Shown here in pieces: positions 12,020 to 24,600 of a stretch of 64,000 nt of DNA. A model generated the notes under the pieces. It worked only from the letters and a program-made list of their open reading frames with translations. It was not told where the DNA came from and did no database searches. Position numbers and translations under genes: made by a program. Source of the stretch: Erigeron canadensis (lineage: Eukaryota; Streptophyta; Magnoliopsida; Asterales; Asteraceae); the NCBI RefSeq assembly GCF_010389155.1, contig NC_057764.1:43780275-43844274 (forward strand), given 5' to 3'. Within the stretch, counting starts at the first letter, position 1, and each line of letters begins with the position of its first letter.

Positions 12020-12079
12020 TTAGGATATATATTAGCTATTAATATATTGAATATATAATATTAACTATTATTCTATTAT

Positions 12080-12111
<32 letters not shown>

Positions 12112-12723
12112 TGTAGCTATTATTTTTGATTTCTTGATTAAAATTATTGGGTAAAAAGTATAAATTTGTGATGGAAAATCAAAAAGTGTAAATTATGTTT
12201 TGATTTCTTGATTAAAATTGATGGATAAAAAGTATAAATTTATAATGGGAAACCAAAAAATGTAAATTAAATTTAAAGAGGTATTTTTTGTATAATCATA
12301 AAAAGTATAAGTATTAATATTGTCATTTAAGAAAGATGAAATAATTAAATTTGATCTAATGGTTCTAAATCAAAGATGGAATTCATCCAATGGTTCTTGT
12401 TTATTTAAGGATGAATTTAGCACCTTGTTATATATATATTGGTAGATTTTATATCGTGGAAAGACCCTTCAAAGGTCACGAGGCTTTTCTACTAGTCTTA
12501 GCTAAAATCGAAAGCTATAACAGTACTAAGACAACCCTTTGTAAATTACGAGTAAATTTGTAACTAATACGTACGAGAACCTTGGCCGCATATCAATTCG
12601 TAGACTTCGAACAATATCTGTTTCGATCGTCATATTATATGACACCACAAATTAAATACGATCAGCGCGCACTAGCTTGATCCATCGATGCCATCGACTG
12701 ACTTGATATATCTTTTCAATAAT
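12020..12723. other. AT-rich repeat and microsatellite
   Basis: This contains a (CA)n-(TA)n microsatellite at about 12079-12112. A roughly 75-bp tandem pair sits near 12125-12275 (TTGATTTCTTGATTAAAAT). This AT-rich repeat also follows the Helitron end at 40183 and appears reversed near 61.05-61.3 kb. No gene is seen. The last about 300 bp would include the 3'UTR of the dioxygenase gene ending at 12724. Confidence 0.5.
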
Positions 12724-14194
12724 TCAGACACCACAATATGCCTTTACAGCATACTTCTGTATACCTTGACCTCCGGTAACATAAAATTTGATGAACTCTC
12801 CGTAATCAAAAGGCTTGTAGAGCGACGGGTGTTCGTCATCGACCATATCATCGATGGCTTTTAAGAGATTCCCCGTTCTTGGCAATTCAAAAAATGCCAG
12901 GGTGTATCGAGTCATGTTTTCTCTCATAATCACCCTATGAAGTGGCACATGCAATCGCCCGTTCAACCATACCTGTGAGCATATATATCAAATCAGCGCT
13001 CGAGTAAGTAAAATATTCATAAAAGTTTTGTTATAACTAAGAAGCTTATTTATAAGTCAACATATGATATTCTCTCGTCCAACCAATGTAAATGTCCGGT
13101 CTTTCTTTCGCAATTTTGACTATAAATATATATTATTTTTTTTGTTTTATAATACTTGGTATTATATCAATGTAAAATACATTTAAACTCAATCAATTCA
13201 TATACTCCATATTACATCAAGTATTACGTACATGACATATATAAAAATCTATGCGGTCAAAAAAAAAAAAAAACCTAAAATATGATCAAATAAAGGATAC
13301 GAATATAGAAGCCAAAATTTGTGTTTATGTAATGGGGTTCAGGTAATAATCAGGTCAGTAAATTAGCCACGTTAGTATTACTTACGTTTATAGTCTCTCC
13401 GGTCATGACAATAAATGTATTTGGCGAAAGCTTGACTCTTAGCCAATTACCATCTTCTGTTAGGATCTCCAATCCTTCAACTTCATATTGATGTAATATG
13501 GTCATTATACCAGCATCCGCATGACTGTGCAACCCAAGATTCGCCTCATTTGGTTCCGGGGCTCGGTATTTATTAAACTTAAGCACATAATTTGCTAGTT
13601 CATTGTGCTCATCTAGGTACTTGTCCAAATCCAAGCTCTCAAAAACCATCTTCCGTGTCATCGCATTCAATTCCCAAAGCTTCTTCGCATATAGATGGAT
13701 GTCATTGCTGCCCCACAATTAATTGTACATGGATTCATTATAAGGTAAGTATTGAACATATATATGATAAATTGATCGAATTGATACTTGGCTAATTAAT
13801 TAAATATATGATCTTACCTAACTTGAGGGTTGCCATGGGGCCACATGAGGTTGGTGAAATTTTCAACTTTTTCAGCGATGTAAGGTTCCTCGATGCCCAT
13901 GCTTTCATAGAGCGGAAGTCGCGGCGAGTTCCCCATATACCCAATAAACATTCCGGTGGATACGTTTTTATTCTTGGTTTCTAAGGGAAGATCGAAAAGG
14001 TGCTTTGCTGCACCATATACAGACTTCTGAAGCTCGGGTGTTATTCCGTCTATAGATGCTTGGAAACAACCATACTTCTGAAGGGCTTCAAGAACTTCAG
14101 TTTTCATGGAATCGTAGACACGAGCGTCAAGTTTCTGGTTATTTAGAACTGAGAAATCAATCGTAGGAAGCTGAATATACTCTTCTGAACCCAT
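12724..14194 (-). CDS. 2-oxoglutarate dioxygenase, AOP1-like (copy 1)
   Basis: Three exons: 13818-14194, 13386-13707 and 12724-12972, joined through GT-AG introns with matching phases, give 315 residues. The start MGSEEYIQLPTIDFS and the exon plan resemble plant AOP1-type Fe(II)/2-oxoglutarate dioxygenases of the DOXC class. These are soluble enzymes that oxidise specialised metabolites. The substrate cannot be told from sequence. The iron ligands are visible as H188-A-D190 (HSHADAG) and H245 (LHRV). The 2-oxoglutarate arginine is R255, but the usual RxS motif reads RYT. The family's LHQDEIEGLEIL segment reads LHQYEVEGLEIL. It is tandem with the copy at 15797-17155, with identical lengths for exons 1 and 2. 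The frame is intact, so it is probably functional or only recently diverged. Confidence 0.88.
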
Positions 14195-14252
14195 TAATTT
14201 CGAACGGTTGCAATATATTACTTAAGTTGTTTGGCATGCATGACTAGTTAAG

Positions 14253-14260
14253 TATTTATA
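14253..14260 (-). promoter_or_regulatory. TATA box of AOP1-like copy 1
   Basis: On the minus strand CTATAAATAC lies about 60 bp before the start codon at 14194, the expected position for a core promoter with a short 5' leader. Confidence 0.6.
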
Positions 14261-15796
14261 GTCCCTGTCCAAGTTTTTTACTAGCCGACTTAGCTGGATA
14301 CGTTTGGTTATAATAGAACAAAAGAGATCCAAAATGACTGCAATACAGAATCGTCATCAACTAATTTGCTTTGTATGGCAACAGCTTGAGCACAAAACTC
14401 ATGGACATATCGACTTAATTTGGATTCAACGTGGATTACAAACAGAATAAAAGACCTAGCTATAAGTGTTCGGCGATTGGGGGACGCTAAAGGATCAACA
14501 ATTTAAGGTTGGCTGGCTAGAACAATGTCTTCAATCAAGCTAGGAACAACGTATTTACTCCTTGGAGAATTCACCTTTGTTAACCCATTCATATATCCAG
14601 ACTATATATGACAACCAAAAATTATGTATTAACTTACAATTGAGATTTGCCATAGTAGAAAACTAAATTTTGAAAAAAAAAATGATGGGCCCACACAATA
14701 AAGGATATGAATCACGTACGTACATTTTCTCCTTTTTCACAAAAATCTCCTTTTAACTTTTAACTTAAATACTAGGCTCATATTATGAGGATTTATCATT
14801 TCCTAATAAACATGTACGGCTAAAATCTCCTTTTTTATAATGGAATCGTCTTAAATTGTTATGTGAGGAGCAAAGTAGCTAGCTAGCTAGGTCTATATTT
14901 CTATATGTTTTGATGTATAATTGTTAATTAATCATGTTTTTTTCCTAATAACAAAATGCTATATGAGTGCAAATGGGGGTGAGGCTTGAGTAGAGAAATG
15001 TGGGAAACAAAAAAATGACCGTCCAAATAGAGATAATTAAACATTAATGGTTCAAGGCATACAGGGCTTAAAGTTGAAGCAATAATAATATTCGGTGACT
15101 TACCATCTTATTGTTATGTACATAGTGTACGTACGTATTGTAAAATTTGACTTAACATAAGCAATTATATTGTATGGCTACATACCGAGTCATTGGTTCT
15201 TCATATATAATTAAGTTATATGAGAAAAAAAAATAAAAAATCAAAGATCAGAAAGTTATCGACCCGGAATTTTTCGAAGCAGATGACCAAAGTCCCAAAA
15301 TTACCGGAAGTTATGAAGATGACCGTTGACTAGAAAGTCTTTGTAAGTTATTTAGATCAAATGACCGGAGGAGAGGGCGATGAATTAATTGATTATTGTA
15401 AAATAAGTATTAATATAAAGGATTGATTATTATAAAACAAGTATTAAAGTAAAATAAATAGCACATGATTTTGACTTTTGGTTCATGATAATATTGATAT
15501 ACGAAACACATGTATATATATTGATGTACAATGATTTTCATGATTCATGTTGATTTTTAGTGACGAAAAACCTGTTGTTTTTTTTTGTTTACTTTAATAC
15601 TTGTTTTATTTTAATTAAAATTTTAAATTAAAATAATATGATTAAATTTCGAATATTGAATAAGGATAAAATTGATGCACAAAAAGTAGGAAGTATATTG
15701 CGATCAACAAAGTGACATTATGATACAAAGTGTCCGGCCTCGCTAGTCATCAAAGGAATAATATATATTGCGATGGGTTTATATATATTTTAAATT
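14261..15796. other. Intergenic between AOP-like copies
   Basis: It holds the upstream region of copy 1 and the downstream region of copy 2. It is AT-rich with a CTAGCTAGCTAG run near 14876. No gene or intact mobile element was recognised. Confidence 0.45.
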
Positions 15797-17155
15797 TTAA
15801 TTTTCGACGCCGCAGTAAGTCTTTAAGGCGAACTTGCTCTTAATGCCCCCCTCTTTGTAGAAGAACTTGAGAAACTCTCCATAATTAAAAGGCTTGTAGA
15901 GCAACGGGTGTTCCTCATCTACCATTTCGTCAAACGCTTTCACGAGGCTGGTAGCTTTTTGGACCGAAAAGAATCCAAGAGAGTATCTTGCCATATTTCC
16001 CGTCATCACTACTCTATGAAACGGCACGTGCACTCGACCATTCAACCAAACCTGTCACATGTTCATTAACAACGTACGTTTATTATTCCAAGTCGGGATC
16101 GGACCATAGGTATATATTGATCGATACATATATTTGGAAATTTGTGTGAAATATCTGTCTTTTAAATTAAAAGAACCATCGTAGTTTACGGCCGGTTTCT
16201 ATGGTTCATGAATTATACTTACGTTTAAACTTTCACCAGCTACGATCACGAAAGAGTTTGGGGCAGCATTTACGCGTATCCACTCATCGTTTTTTGTCAG
16301 GATCTCTAACCCGCCAATCTCATCTTGGTGTAAAATCGTCATTATGTTTGTGTCGGTATGAGTATGAAGTCCGATGTCTGATTCATTTGGCTCCGGTGCT
16401 CGATATTTCATGAGTTTAAGAAGGTAACTTGTTGAGTTCATTTGGTCTTCTAGGTACCTTTCCAAATCCAAACACTGGAATACCATCTTCTTCACGATCT
16501 CATCCAATTCACGCAACTTCTTTGAGTAGGATTTCATACTTTCACTGTGACAAAACCCGAATATAATTAATTAGTACCATCAAAACGTACGTAATGAGTA
16601 GTGATATTTTCACAACACCTTTTAGTCGCCGACAACAAATATACAAATTTTTCCGCACAGTGTACGACTGTGTAAACATAGATTGTATTGGGTGGCTTAT
16701 TAAATGGTGTTGTGAGAATATCACTCCCCAAAAGTAATTTAGAAATAAGTACTTTTAGGAGAAATAAAAAAAGGTAACCGGAATTTTGGGTTGTCCTGAT
16801 CGGGCCACATTAGATTGGAGAAGTTGTCAACGTTTTCAGGGATGAAAGGATTGCCGATTCCCATGCTTTCGTAGAGAGGAACTTTGGGGGATTGAACATA
16901 GCCATGAAAGGCTATGTCGGATGTGTTTCGACGTTTGGTTTCTAAAGGGAGATCAAACAAATGTTTCAAGTCATCGTATACGGTTTCTTGAAGCTCAATT
17001 GATACAAAAGAGGAAACTTCAAAGCAACCGTACTCTTGGAAAGCTTTGAAAACGTCTGCTTTGACGGACTCCCAGATCGAAAGGTCGTGTAGATTGTCGC
17101 TACTTATTTGCGAGAAGTCGATTTTCGGAAGTTGAATTGCAGCTTCAGAACCCAT
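15797..17155 (-). CDS. 2-oxoglutarate dioxygenase, AOP1-like (copy 2)
   Basis: Three exons: 16779-17155 (377 bp), 16223-16544 (322 bp) and 15797-16051 (255 bp) give 317 residues. The start MGSEAAIQLPKIDFS was chosen because it aligns with copy 1; an in-frame ATG 14 codons upstream exists but is not family-like. The catalytic motifs are canonical: H188-T-D190 (HTHTDTNIMTILHQDE), H245 (FHRV) and R255-Y-S257 (RYSLGFF). The donor of exon 1 (CCG before GTTACC) is weak but keeps the phase and gives the same exon length as copy 1. It is a tandem paralog of the gene at 12724-14194. The substrate is unknown, and AOP-type enzymes are not limited to glucosinolate plants. Confidence 0.88.
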
Positions 17156-17408
17156 TTTCGTGATCGAGCGAGTATGTGAGGATGAATTAATGAGCATTTG
17201 TTATTAAATGTGATTAATAAGGCCACTATCAAACAAATTGAGTGATTAAAACAAAGAATTAATTGGTAACAATGCGACAAAATGAAACCGGCTATTATTA
17301 TGCCCATCTATTATGTTGATAATGTATAGTAGGCGCCAAAAACAATATGTATGTTTCAAAGACCCTCTAATTCAACTAACCTAAGTTGTGAAAATCAAAG
17401 AGGTACAC

Positions 17409-18010
17409 TTTCTAATGTATCGAGTGCATGGAAACAAATCACGAATATTCATTAAATTGTTGGCGAGATTTAGTATCGACCTTACATTCCTTTTTGAAAA
17501 GAAAACTTGAAACATGGAGAACTATTTTTTTTTTTTTTCCCCATTAAATTTGGATAGATGGCTGATTTATGAGTGATGATTATCCTCAGACCTACGGAGG
17601 CAGATAGTTGGATCATCTCAAATCAATGAACTCGTGGACTTGAATAATCAGTTGGGCCTATCTTTTTAATTGGATAAGACTACTGGGCTTCTTTCAAATT
17701 AGATAGATTTGTTTATAAGTTTTTCTAAACAAAATCTCTATGTGGTAAGTTTCTATTTTCTAATTTATCGAGTGCATGGAAACAAATCGCGAATACTTAT
17801 TAAAGGTTTAGTATCGACATTTACATACCTTTTTGAAAAGAAAACTCGAAACAGGGAAAACTTTTTTTGGCATTAAATTTGGATGGATGGTAGATGATTT
17901 ATCCTCTATACATAGTTAATTGGATCATCTCAAATCAGTGAGCTCTTGGACTTGACTAGTAGTTGGGCCTATCTTTTTAACTGGATAAGAATATCGGGCT
18001 TCTTTGTTAA
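17409..18010. repeat. Two tandem copies of an about 300-bp unit
   Basis: A unit beginning GAGTGCATGGAAACAAATC (about 17420) and running through GTTGGGCCTATCTTTTTAA (about 17652) is repeated about 350 bp downstream (from about 17768; GTTGGGCCTATCTTTTTAA again at about 17963). The copies differ by scattered changes and small indels. They are non-coding and lie between the AOP-like copy 2 promoter side and GA3ox. Confidence 0.7.
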
Positions 18011-19199
18011 AAGTAGTTACAACTAAGTTTATCGTATATTGTATCGATTGGATTTGTAATCTAGCTTCTTCAGTATCGTTGTGAAGTATATGTGACTAAT
18101 GCTAGTAGCTTAAAATTTTCTGACGATCAAAGAATATTGACGACATCCCTTACATTTTGACTGGTGTATATATAAGTAAAATGGGGAGTGATAATCATAC
18201 AATAAAAATTAGTCATCTACAACAAAGATATAAATTTTACTGCACAGAGTACAACTGAATGATGCATGTATTATTGTAGATTTCTAAATTTTGTTATAGC
18301 TATATCATCTCCCATAAGTTATTAGATGGAAGATTTGTTTCTACAAGTTTTTATAAACAAAATTATTCCCAAGTATCAAGTCAATATTCTTTCCTACATG
18401 TACTTAATATTTATTTTTTCTTTTGACTTTTTTATAAAATTTTCTCTCTCTGTACAAGTACAGCCGCTTAAAATCTAAAACACGTACATATATTAGTTTA
18501 CTCGAAATATATAAACTCGATCGATAAGTTGTAGAGTGGCCTTTGGTGGCTAGAAACCTCAAAAGGTATATATGGAATGGAATCAAACTGTAAAAACTAA
18601 CTCGATCTATCCCTTCGATCAGGAGGGAAGAAACATGGTGTAATTGGCTAAAAAGATGGACCATATATATGAACAAATATTGTCTTTACAAGCCGTTCCA
18701 AAATCTTTCATTTATGTGGCTATTATATATGACATAGACAGATGCGAAGGGACGATCATGGCCTTACATCCTGTAAATATATATCAACTTGATTAAACTT
18801 GAATTTTTTTTTTTTAAATTTTCAAGGATTTGCATGTTCACTTTTTGGGCGTTTCCAAAATGGAATTATTAATAATGTTCATTTCAAAGCATCTTTTTTT
18901 TTCCCGGTATTAGACCCAATGATTTTGCCAAATTTATCATTTATGTAGAGGAGGATCTTCCTTCATATTCGGGACACAAATGTGTCGGATTATGTGTCTT
19001 CTGCCTTTATAAATTTCTTGGATTTTAAATTTTCGATATATATATATATCTTGCATCAAGACAAATTAAACCCCCCCCCAAAAAAAAAAAAGAACATTAC
19101 TAGCTTTTTACTAATTATAGTAGCACTCTCTCCTTGCTTACAAAGTTATCCTCGATCGATTTATTGACAAAAAGGTGTAGCATAATTAAACTAACACTT
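18011..19199. other. Intergenic downstream of GA3ox
   Basis: AT-rich with no supported gene. A C9-A11 homopolymer junction occurs near 19071-19091. The last about 100 bp should include the GA3ox 3'UTR. Confidence 0.4.
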
Positions 19200-20518
19200 T
19201 CAACCAACCTGTACACGGTTGTGATCGTTGGCATCCGCAAATCCATTCAACGGTGCGCATACACGAACGGAAGACAACGCCTTGTTAAAGTGTTTTGCCT
19301 TGGTGCCAAGATACTCGCTCCACGTCACTGCTCGGTAAAGAGGAGGGTGAACTTGGTCTATGAGTTTTGAAAGAGGAGAGATTTGAACATTTGGTGGTGG
19401 GCCATAAAGGTAAGCCACGGAGAAACGATGTTGTGTTCGGTTCACCATGGCTCGGTGGAGTACGCTTGGATACAAACCGTTGGATAGTATATGAAGGAGA
19501 TCACCTACATTGACTACAAGTGCACCGGGTATGGGTGGGATGGTGACCCACCCGGTTCCTTCCTTGTGAGCCTGAAGTCCACTTGTATTGTTTTGGTGTA
19601 GGATGGTTAAGAGGGTTGAATCGGTGTGAGCCGCTAGACCCATGGCTCGATCTGGATCTGGACAAGCTGGGTATGAATTTAATTGCAAAGCCCCGCCCGG
19701 CCGAGATGTGGATCCTTGTGAGCCGCCAGCTGCAGCCCATTTTACATCTTCCATTGTCACGCCTAATGATCCCAACATTAAGGACATGAGTTCTTGAGCT
19801 AATTTATTCATCTCCTCTTTATATTCTTCTATTACATCACTGCAACAACGTACGTACATGAATTAATACAATTAGTACGTGAAGGATCCAGAAAGAAACT
19901 TCTGTAAACATTACCACGTACGTACGTACATGAATTTAATTATTGTACTAGTAGTGCAAACTCGATCCCGGCCCTTTGTTAAGATACATATATCATGCAT
20001 GCAATTTAATTTATAGTTGTTGCGTTAGAAATGAATTAAATTAATCTTTACCAGAAGTTATGATAACGGTTGGGCCAAAGTTTACGAGCATGTTCATTAG
20101 GGGATCCAATGATGGTGAACCCTTCTGACCACATAAGTTTAGGGAAAAACGACGATATCCTGGCAACCCCATAGCCAGAAACGCCGCCATCGGGAGCACG
20201 CGCAGCTTTGAGCTTTTGTTGAATAGGAAGCGAGAAAAGATTCCGACCAGCAGACTCCATTTCTTGAACAAGATCCAAGGGGACGCCATGGTTGGTGATC
20301 TGGAACACGCCCCATGTTTTGCATGCATGGCCTATCAGTTTCATGGCGTTTGGATCTTCTTTGAGGTCAATCACAGGCACATCAACTATAGCTAGATGAT
20401 GATCACTACTACAAGGGGGCAAGCAGCCATCTGCTTGGGATAACCATGCATGCGACTCGGGCAACTCTTTCATAGAGTTTAAGTCTAAATAATAATGCTT
20501 CTGATCATCACTTATCAT
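19200..20518 (-). CDS. GA3ox: Gibberellin 3-beta-dioxygenase
   Basis: Two exons (20052-20518 and 19200-19839) split by one 212-bp intron at the position usual for GA3ox genes give 368 residues. The enzyme 3-beta-hydroxylates GA9/GA20 to the bioactive GA4/GA1 with Fe(II) and 2-oxoglutarate. Diagnostic segments are ELPESHAW near residue 18, TNHGVP, GYGVARISSFFPKLMWSEGFT, WPNRYHNFCDVIEEY across the splice, and LNSYPACPDPDRAMGLAAHTDS. The iron ligands are H227, D229 and H284; R294-F-S296 binds the co-substrate. Length and motifs are complete. It sits 2 kb from the start of an AOP-like dioxygenase gene on the same strand, but the two are different dioxygenase clades. Confidence 0.96.
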
Positions 20519-20606
20519 GGTTTAATTTCAAAGTACGTACCTCCGATCCACCAGCTGATTGGCTTTGTAGTTAATTGTGGTAATTAATTATTTAATGAGC
20601 TAGCTA

Positions 20607-20615
<9 letters not shown>

Positions 20616-20656
<41 letters not shown>
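20616..20656. repeat. (CT)n-(TA)n microsatellite in GA3ox 5' region
   Basis: About 13 CT units run directly into about 8 TA units, roughly 100-140 bp upstream of the GA3ox start codon. On the gene strand this reads as a GA-rich tract downstream of the presumed TATA box, so it is probably transcribed as 5'UTR. Confidence 0.8.
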
Positions 20657-20657
<1 letters not shown>

Positions 20658-20714
20658 GGGGGAGAATTGAATGAAGAGAAGATATGGTGAGACTGAAATG
20701 TGATGTGCGTACTG

Positions 20715-20722
20715 TATTTAAA
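20715..20722 (-). promoter_or_regulatory. TATA-like box of GA3ox
   Basis: Minus-strand CTTTAAATACAG lies about 200 bp upstream of the start codon, and downstream of it lies the GA-rich tract expected in the leader. It is the best core promoter candidate in the upstream 300 bp. Confidence 0.4.
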
Positions 20723-21134
20723 GGGGATGAGGATTGAAAGCGACAAACAAAATGTGGGTCGTAACGACAAACATCATATTGTATATATTTTTGCGTATAT
20801 ATGTATGGTGTCTCTTGTGTTATAACGTTCGTACGTTCTTGCACATACATATCAAGTCACTAAATCCAATTACATTTACGACCTATATATCGATTTGTAT
20901 TTTTGTATTAATAAGTAATCACTTTGAATTAAGAACACGGGTTTTGTACGTATTTGGCGATAGTTATTATGGAAGTTAAATATGAACCATAAATTTACGA
21001 ATAATTTATTTATAATCGAATAATGAATGTTTATTCATAACTTATCGTTACGACTACCACATTTAATTAAAAGATTGGTAACAACCTCTAATTAATCAAA
21101 TACGTTTCCGTACCGTTTGGTTTGCATTATTTAA

Positions 21135-21600
21135 GGGGTGTTTGATACGATGAAATAAAAAAAGGAAAAAGGGAATTAGAAAAAATTCTTTTGTTTGGTT
21201 GTACTAGAATAAGGAATCAAAGAATGGAGAAGTGATAATCTCTCTATTCTCTACAAATTATAGAAAATAAGTGAGAATGAAAAAAATTACTCCCTTCATC
21301 GTATTTTAAGTGTCCAACTTTGACTTTTAAAGTCTTATTATTTAATTTTTGACCGTAATTGTATTTTGTTGAGTTATATAATACTTTATATAACATATAT
21401 GGTTAATTAGATTGAGTTTTCAATGTAATTTTTATTAATATAAGTTTCATCAATTGTTGTAAAATACATACAAAAATATTTACTGTCAAAGTTGAAAGAA
21501 TAAGGTTTTAAAAGTTAAACTATGACACTTATAATGGAACGGAGCGAGTATTGTTTTGTTTAATGATGTTATATACTTATATGTGTTAATTTCAATTAAC
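21135..21600. mobile_element. Tourist-like MITE, copy 2, interrupted
   Basis: It starts GGGGTGTTTGATACGATGAAA after TAA (21132-21134) and shares its interior with copies at 2283 and 41296. A Stowaway MITE splits it at 21290-21548. The interior resumes after that as GATGTTATATAC and then fades, so the right end is lost. Confidence 0.6.
21290..21548. mobile_element. Stowaway (Tc1/mariner) MITE
   Basis: A 259-bp element with terminal repeats CTCCCTTCATCGTATTTTAA and TTATAATGGAACGGAGCGAG (inverted), flanked by TA on both sides (21288-21289 and 21549-21550). Ends of the CTCCCTCCGT type and a TA target are diagnostic of Stowaway elements. It is nested inside a Tourist-like copy, so it inserted later. 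Confidence 0.85.
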
Positions 21601-24600
21601 CGACGGTCTTGTCTGAACCACAGTTTTGAAAGTACATGTCGGCCCAAGTGCATTGGTCTCCCAATGTATGACCGACAAACTAAATATTTTCAATAGCGGG
21701 CTGCAGCCTGTTGAACTTCTACTACAGGTAGGTAAAAATATTGTTTTTCAAGCTCGAAAACCTTGCGCTTGGCCACATGTATTTCATATATATTTTATCT
21801 ACACCATTTCCGTTTATCCTATAGTTTTTGCATCAACTCTGACATTTTTGCTTAAAGAAAGTCATCCTCTTCGATATCAACCGTGATAAGTATCTTCATT
21901 TCGTCGGCGGTCATACGGGGTCGATGTACATTGTTTGAAAAAAATGAAGTCGATTCACAGTGAAAAGGAAAGTGAAATGTTATTGTGAAAGACTGGAGAT
22001 GATTGTAAAATGGTAGTGAAATGCATTTTACTTATATAGTGGAATCAAGTTTTAGTCGTTCAGAGACTAAAGGTGTAAACATTTCAAATTATATCTCCTC
22101 AGAGACTAAAAGTGTAAAATCGATTTGGTACACTTTGACACTTTTTGCATTTTTGAAGGCACAAAACAAAAAAAAAAATGAATATGAGCATGTACTGATT
22201 GGTAGAAAATTTGTCAAAACTTGCCAACTTTTAACTAGTTTGACACCATATCCTTACCCCTAAAAACCAAATAGACATAATAAATTACCCTCGCATTAAA
22301 CAAACCAACTTCAATCTTTTGTGAAATTATTTCCCAAACATATATCTAGATACCTACATAACACTAACTAGTCAAAATCTTTGGGGGCCTGAACCCCCAT
22401 CCAGAGATTGATATTTTTGCAATTGTTGTTGTTGATCAAAAAGCTTCCAAAACAATGGATTAAGATTTGGCCCATTGCTCATAACAGATAAATACGGTGA
22501 ATCAAGGGTCTGTTTTTACACCTTATATTATTATTATTATTGTTATTATTATTAACATGCAATCTCTACTAACGCTATAGTTGCAACAAAGCAAGCTCTA
22601 GAGGGGTTTTAATGGTTCCATTTCATTTTCATATTATTATTATTATTATTATTATTTATGGTCAAAATTATGTTATTGACATATTTACTTTGTGTTTTTA
22701 TAGTTCATTGGTATTTATATTTATTTTACTGTTTCCCGAAAAGTTCCATCACAACATATATAGCTCGCTCTCTTGTGTGGGCAGTTCACTTAACAATGTG
22801 AAGTGGGTAATCTTGTCCACCAAGGACAAGAGACATGGGATATATATATATGATTTATTTTATCAAATGGTAATCTATTTAATTAGTGTTGTGTGTCCCC
22901 AACTACTAAGCTACCATATATTAATTAATGCTTGTTCGGACCAATTTAATCTGTCTGTTAATCAAAGGCAAATTACTTGTTGTGTTAGGAACAGTACTGC
23001 GTTATAGCTACAATATTATGTCGCCAAGAAAGTAGTTTAGCTGATTCCTATGCCGTGTTATTTGTGTGTGTGAAAGAAGATAAAAATGGAAAAGAAGAAA
23101 TTGTCGACTTACAAAGATTGAGAAGTAAGATAGGAGGCTATATATATATCTCTTTATTCATGTGGTCTTGTCTTGTCTTGAAGTAGAAACACTTCTGTAT
23201 CATTTGGTATTATAAGGCAAATTAGAAATGTGTCATTTTGTCCAAAACTCATTTGTGGGCTCATAACTATCCCTTTTAATACAGCACCTACTTGGCCGCT
23301 AGTTCGTCTAATTGTTTCTTTGTTCTTACTTTAGGAACCCCATCCACCTTCTGTCCCTTAAATCACTATCCCTTTCTACCACCAACACATCCCTAATGAT
23401 CAATTACACTATGCCTAGAAGTAGTGGTCAATTTGAAAACATTTATTAATGTTTAATTTCCTTTATATATATGAACCTATTGTATGACGCAAATGCCATG
23501 AACAATTAATCTAGTTATTGTTGATACTTAATAATACAAACGGGCTAAACACATGCCCACCAACAAAGACCAAAAGAAAAAAATAATGACAATAACTCAC
23601 AACATAAAGTTATTGACTTATCATCATTCAACCAAAATTGAATTATGCGGCTCAAGTTAATTATGGTCATTTTTAAGTTATGGTCATTTTAGTAAAGTCT
23701 CTTTAATTAGTCATGCAATATTGGACCTCTAGTAACCAAAAAAGTCCGTTTCTCCACACCTGAGCCCGCATCACACAAATAGACAATAGGCATTTCATAA
23801 TAGTGAATTAATGGTTTCATTATACCTACATGTGTTCTCCACATGGTCAATGGGTCCTTTATTGCCTTTTCGTCATGTTTATGTAACCTTCTGGAGCCTT
23901 CAATTCGTAGGTCTAAGTCTAACCCTATGTTATCTTGCATTTAGAAATAAAACAAATCACGTACTCGATCTCCTTGACAGTTTATTACGAGTATAAGAAT
24001 GTAAACGTTAGAAGCCATCGAATTAGTTAGGGCCCGGCCCAATTTAAACGGCAAAACATGTACGCCGTGATCCTGGAAGTACTGACTGAAATTGCATCAT
24101 GTACACTTTAGCGCATGTACATATACATCCAATTTATTGAGTAAACTAAGTGTATATTTGTGATAGTGCATCTACTCATAAAAAAAAACCAGCGCCCGGC
24201 CTCTATAAATAGCCTTGAATTGTTAAACTTGGGAGACAATTACTTATCCATCTCATTACAATTGTCACATTTTATAAATATTTTAAATTTTTATTTTTTA
24301 GATTTTTAAAGTTCAAGGTTTTTAACTTTTGAGAATTGAAAATAAAAGAAAAAAAAAAAAAATAGAAAGTCTTCGAATGTACCATTAAAAAAAGAAAAGA
24401 GATTGTCTTCTAATGTACCATTAAAATTTGGAAAACAATGTTTATGGGGAAAACTATGATTTGATCTTGTTTTTGTTTTCCATGTTTTTTTGGAATACAA
24501 AAATGAAAAATAGAAAGTCTTTTACCCAGATAAACGTCAAGTTCAAAATACTTGTTTGATTCTTAGTAGGAATGTAGGATATTGATGTTTGTTCATTTTT

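Noticed and set aside
18404..18676. 90-residue minus-strand ORF
   Set aside because: No domain, no splice context, AT-rich composition and a Lys/Tyr-rich end typical of chance ORFs.
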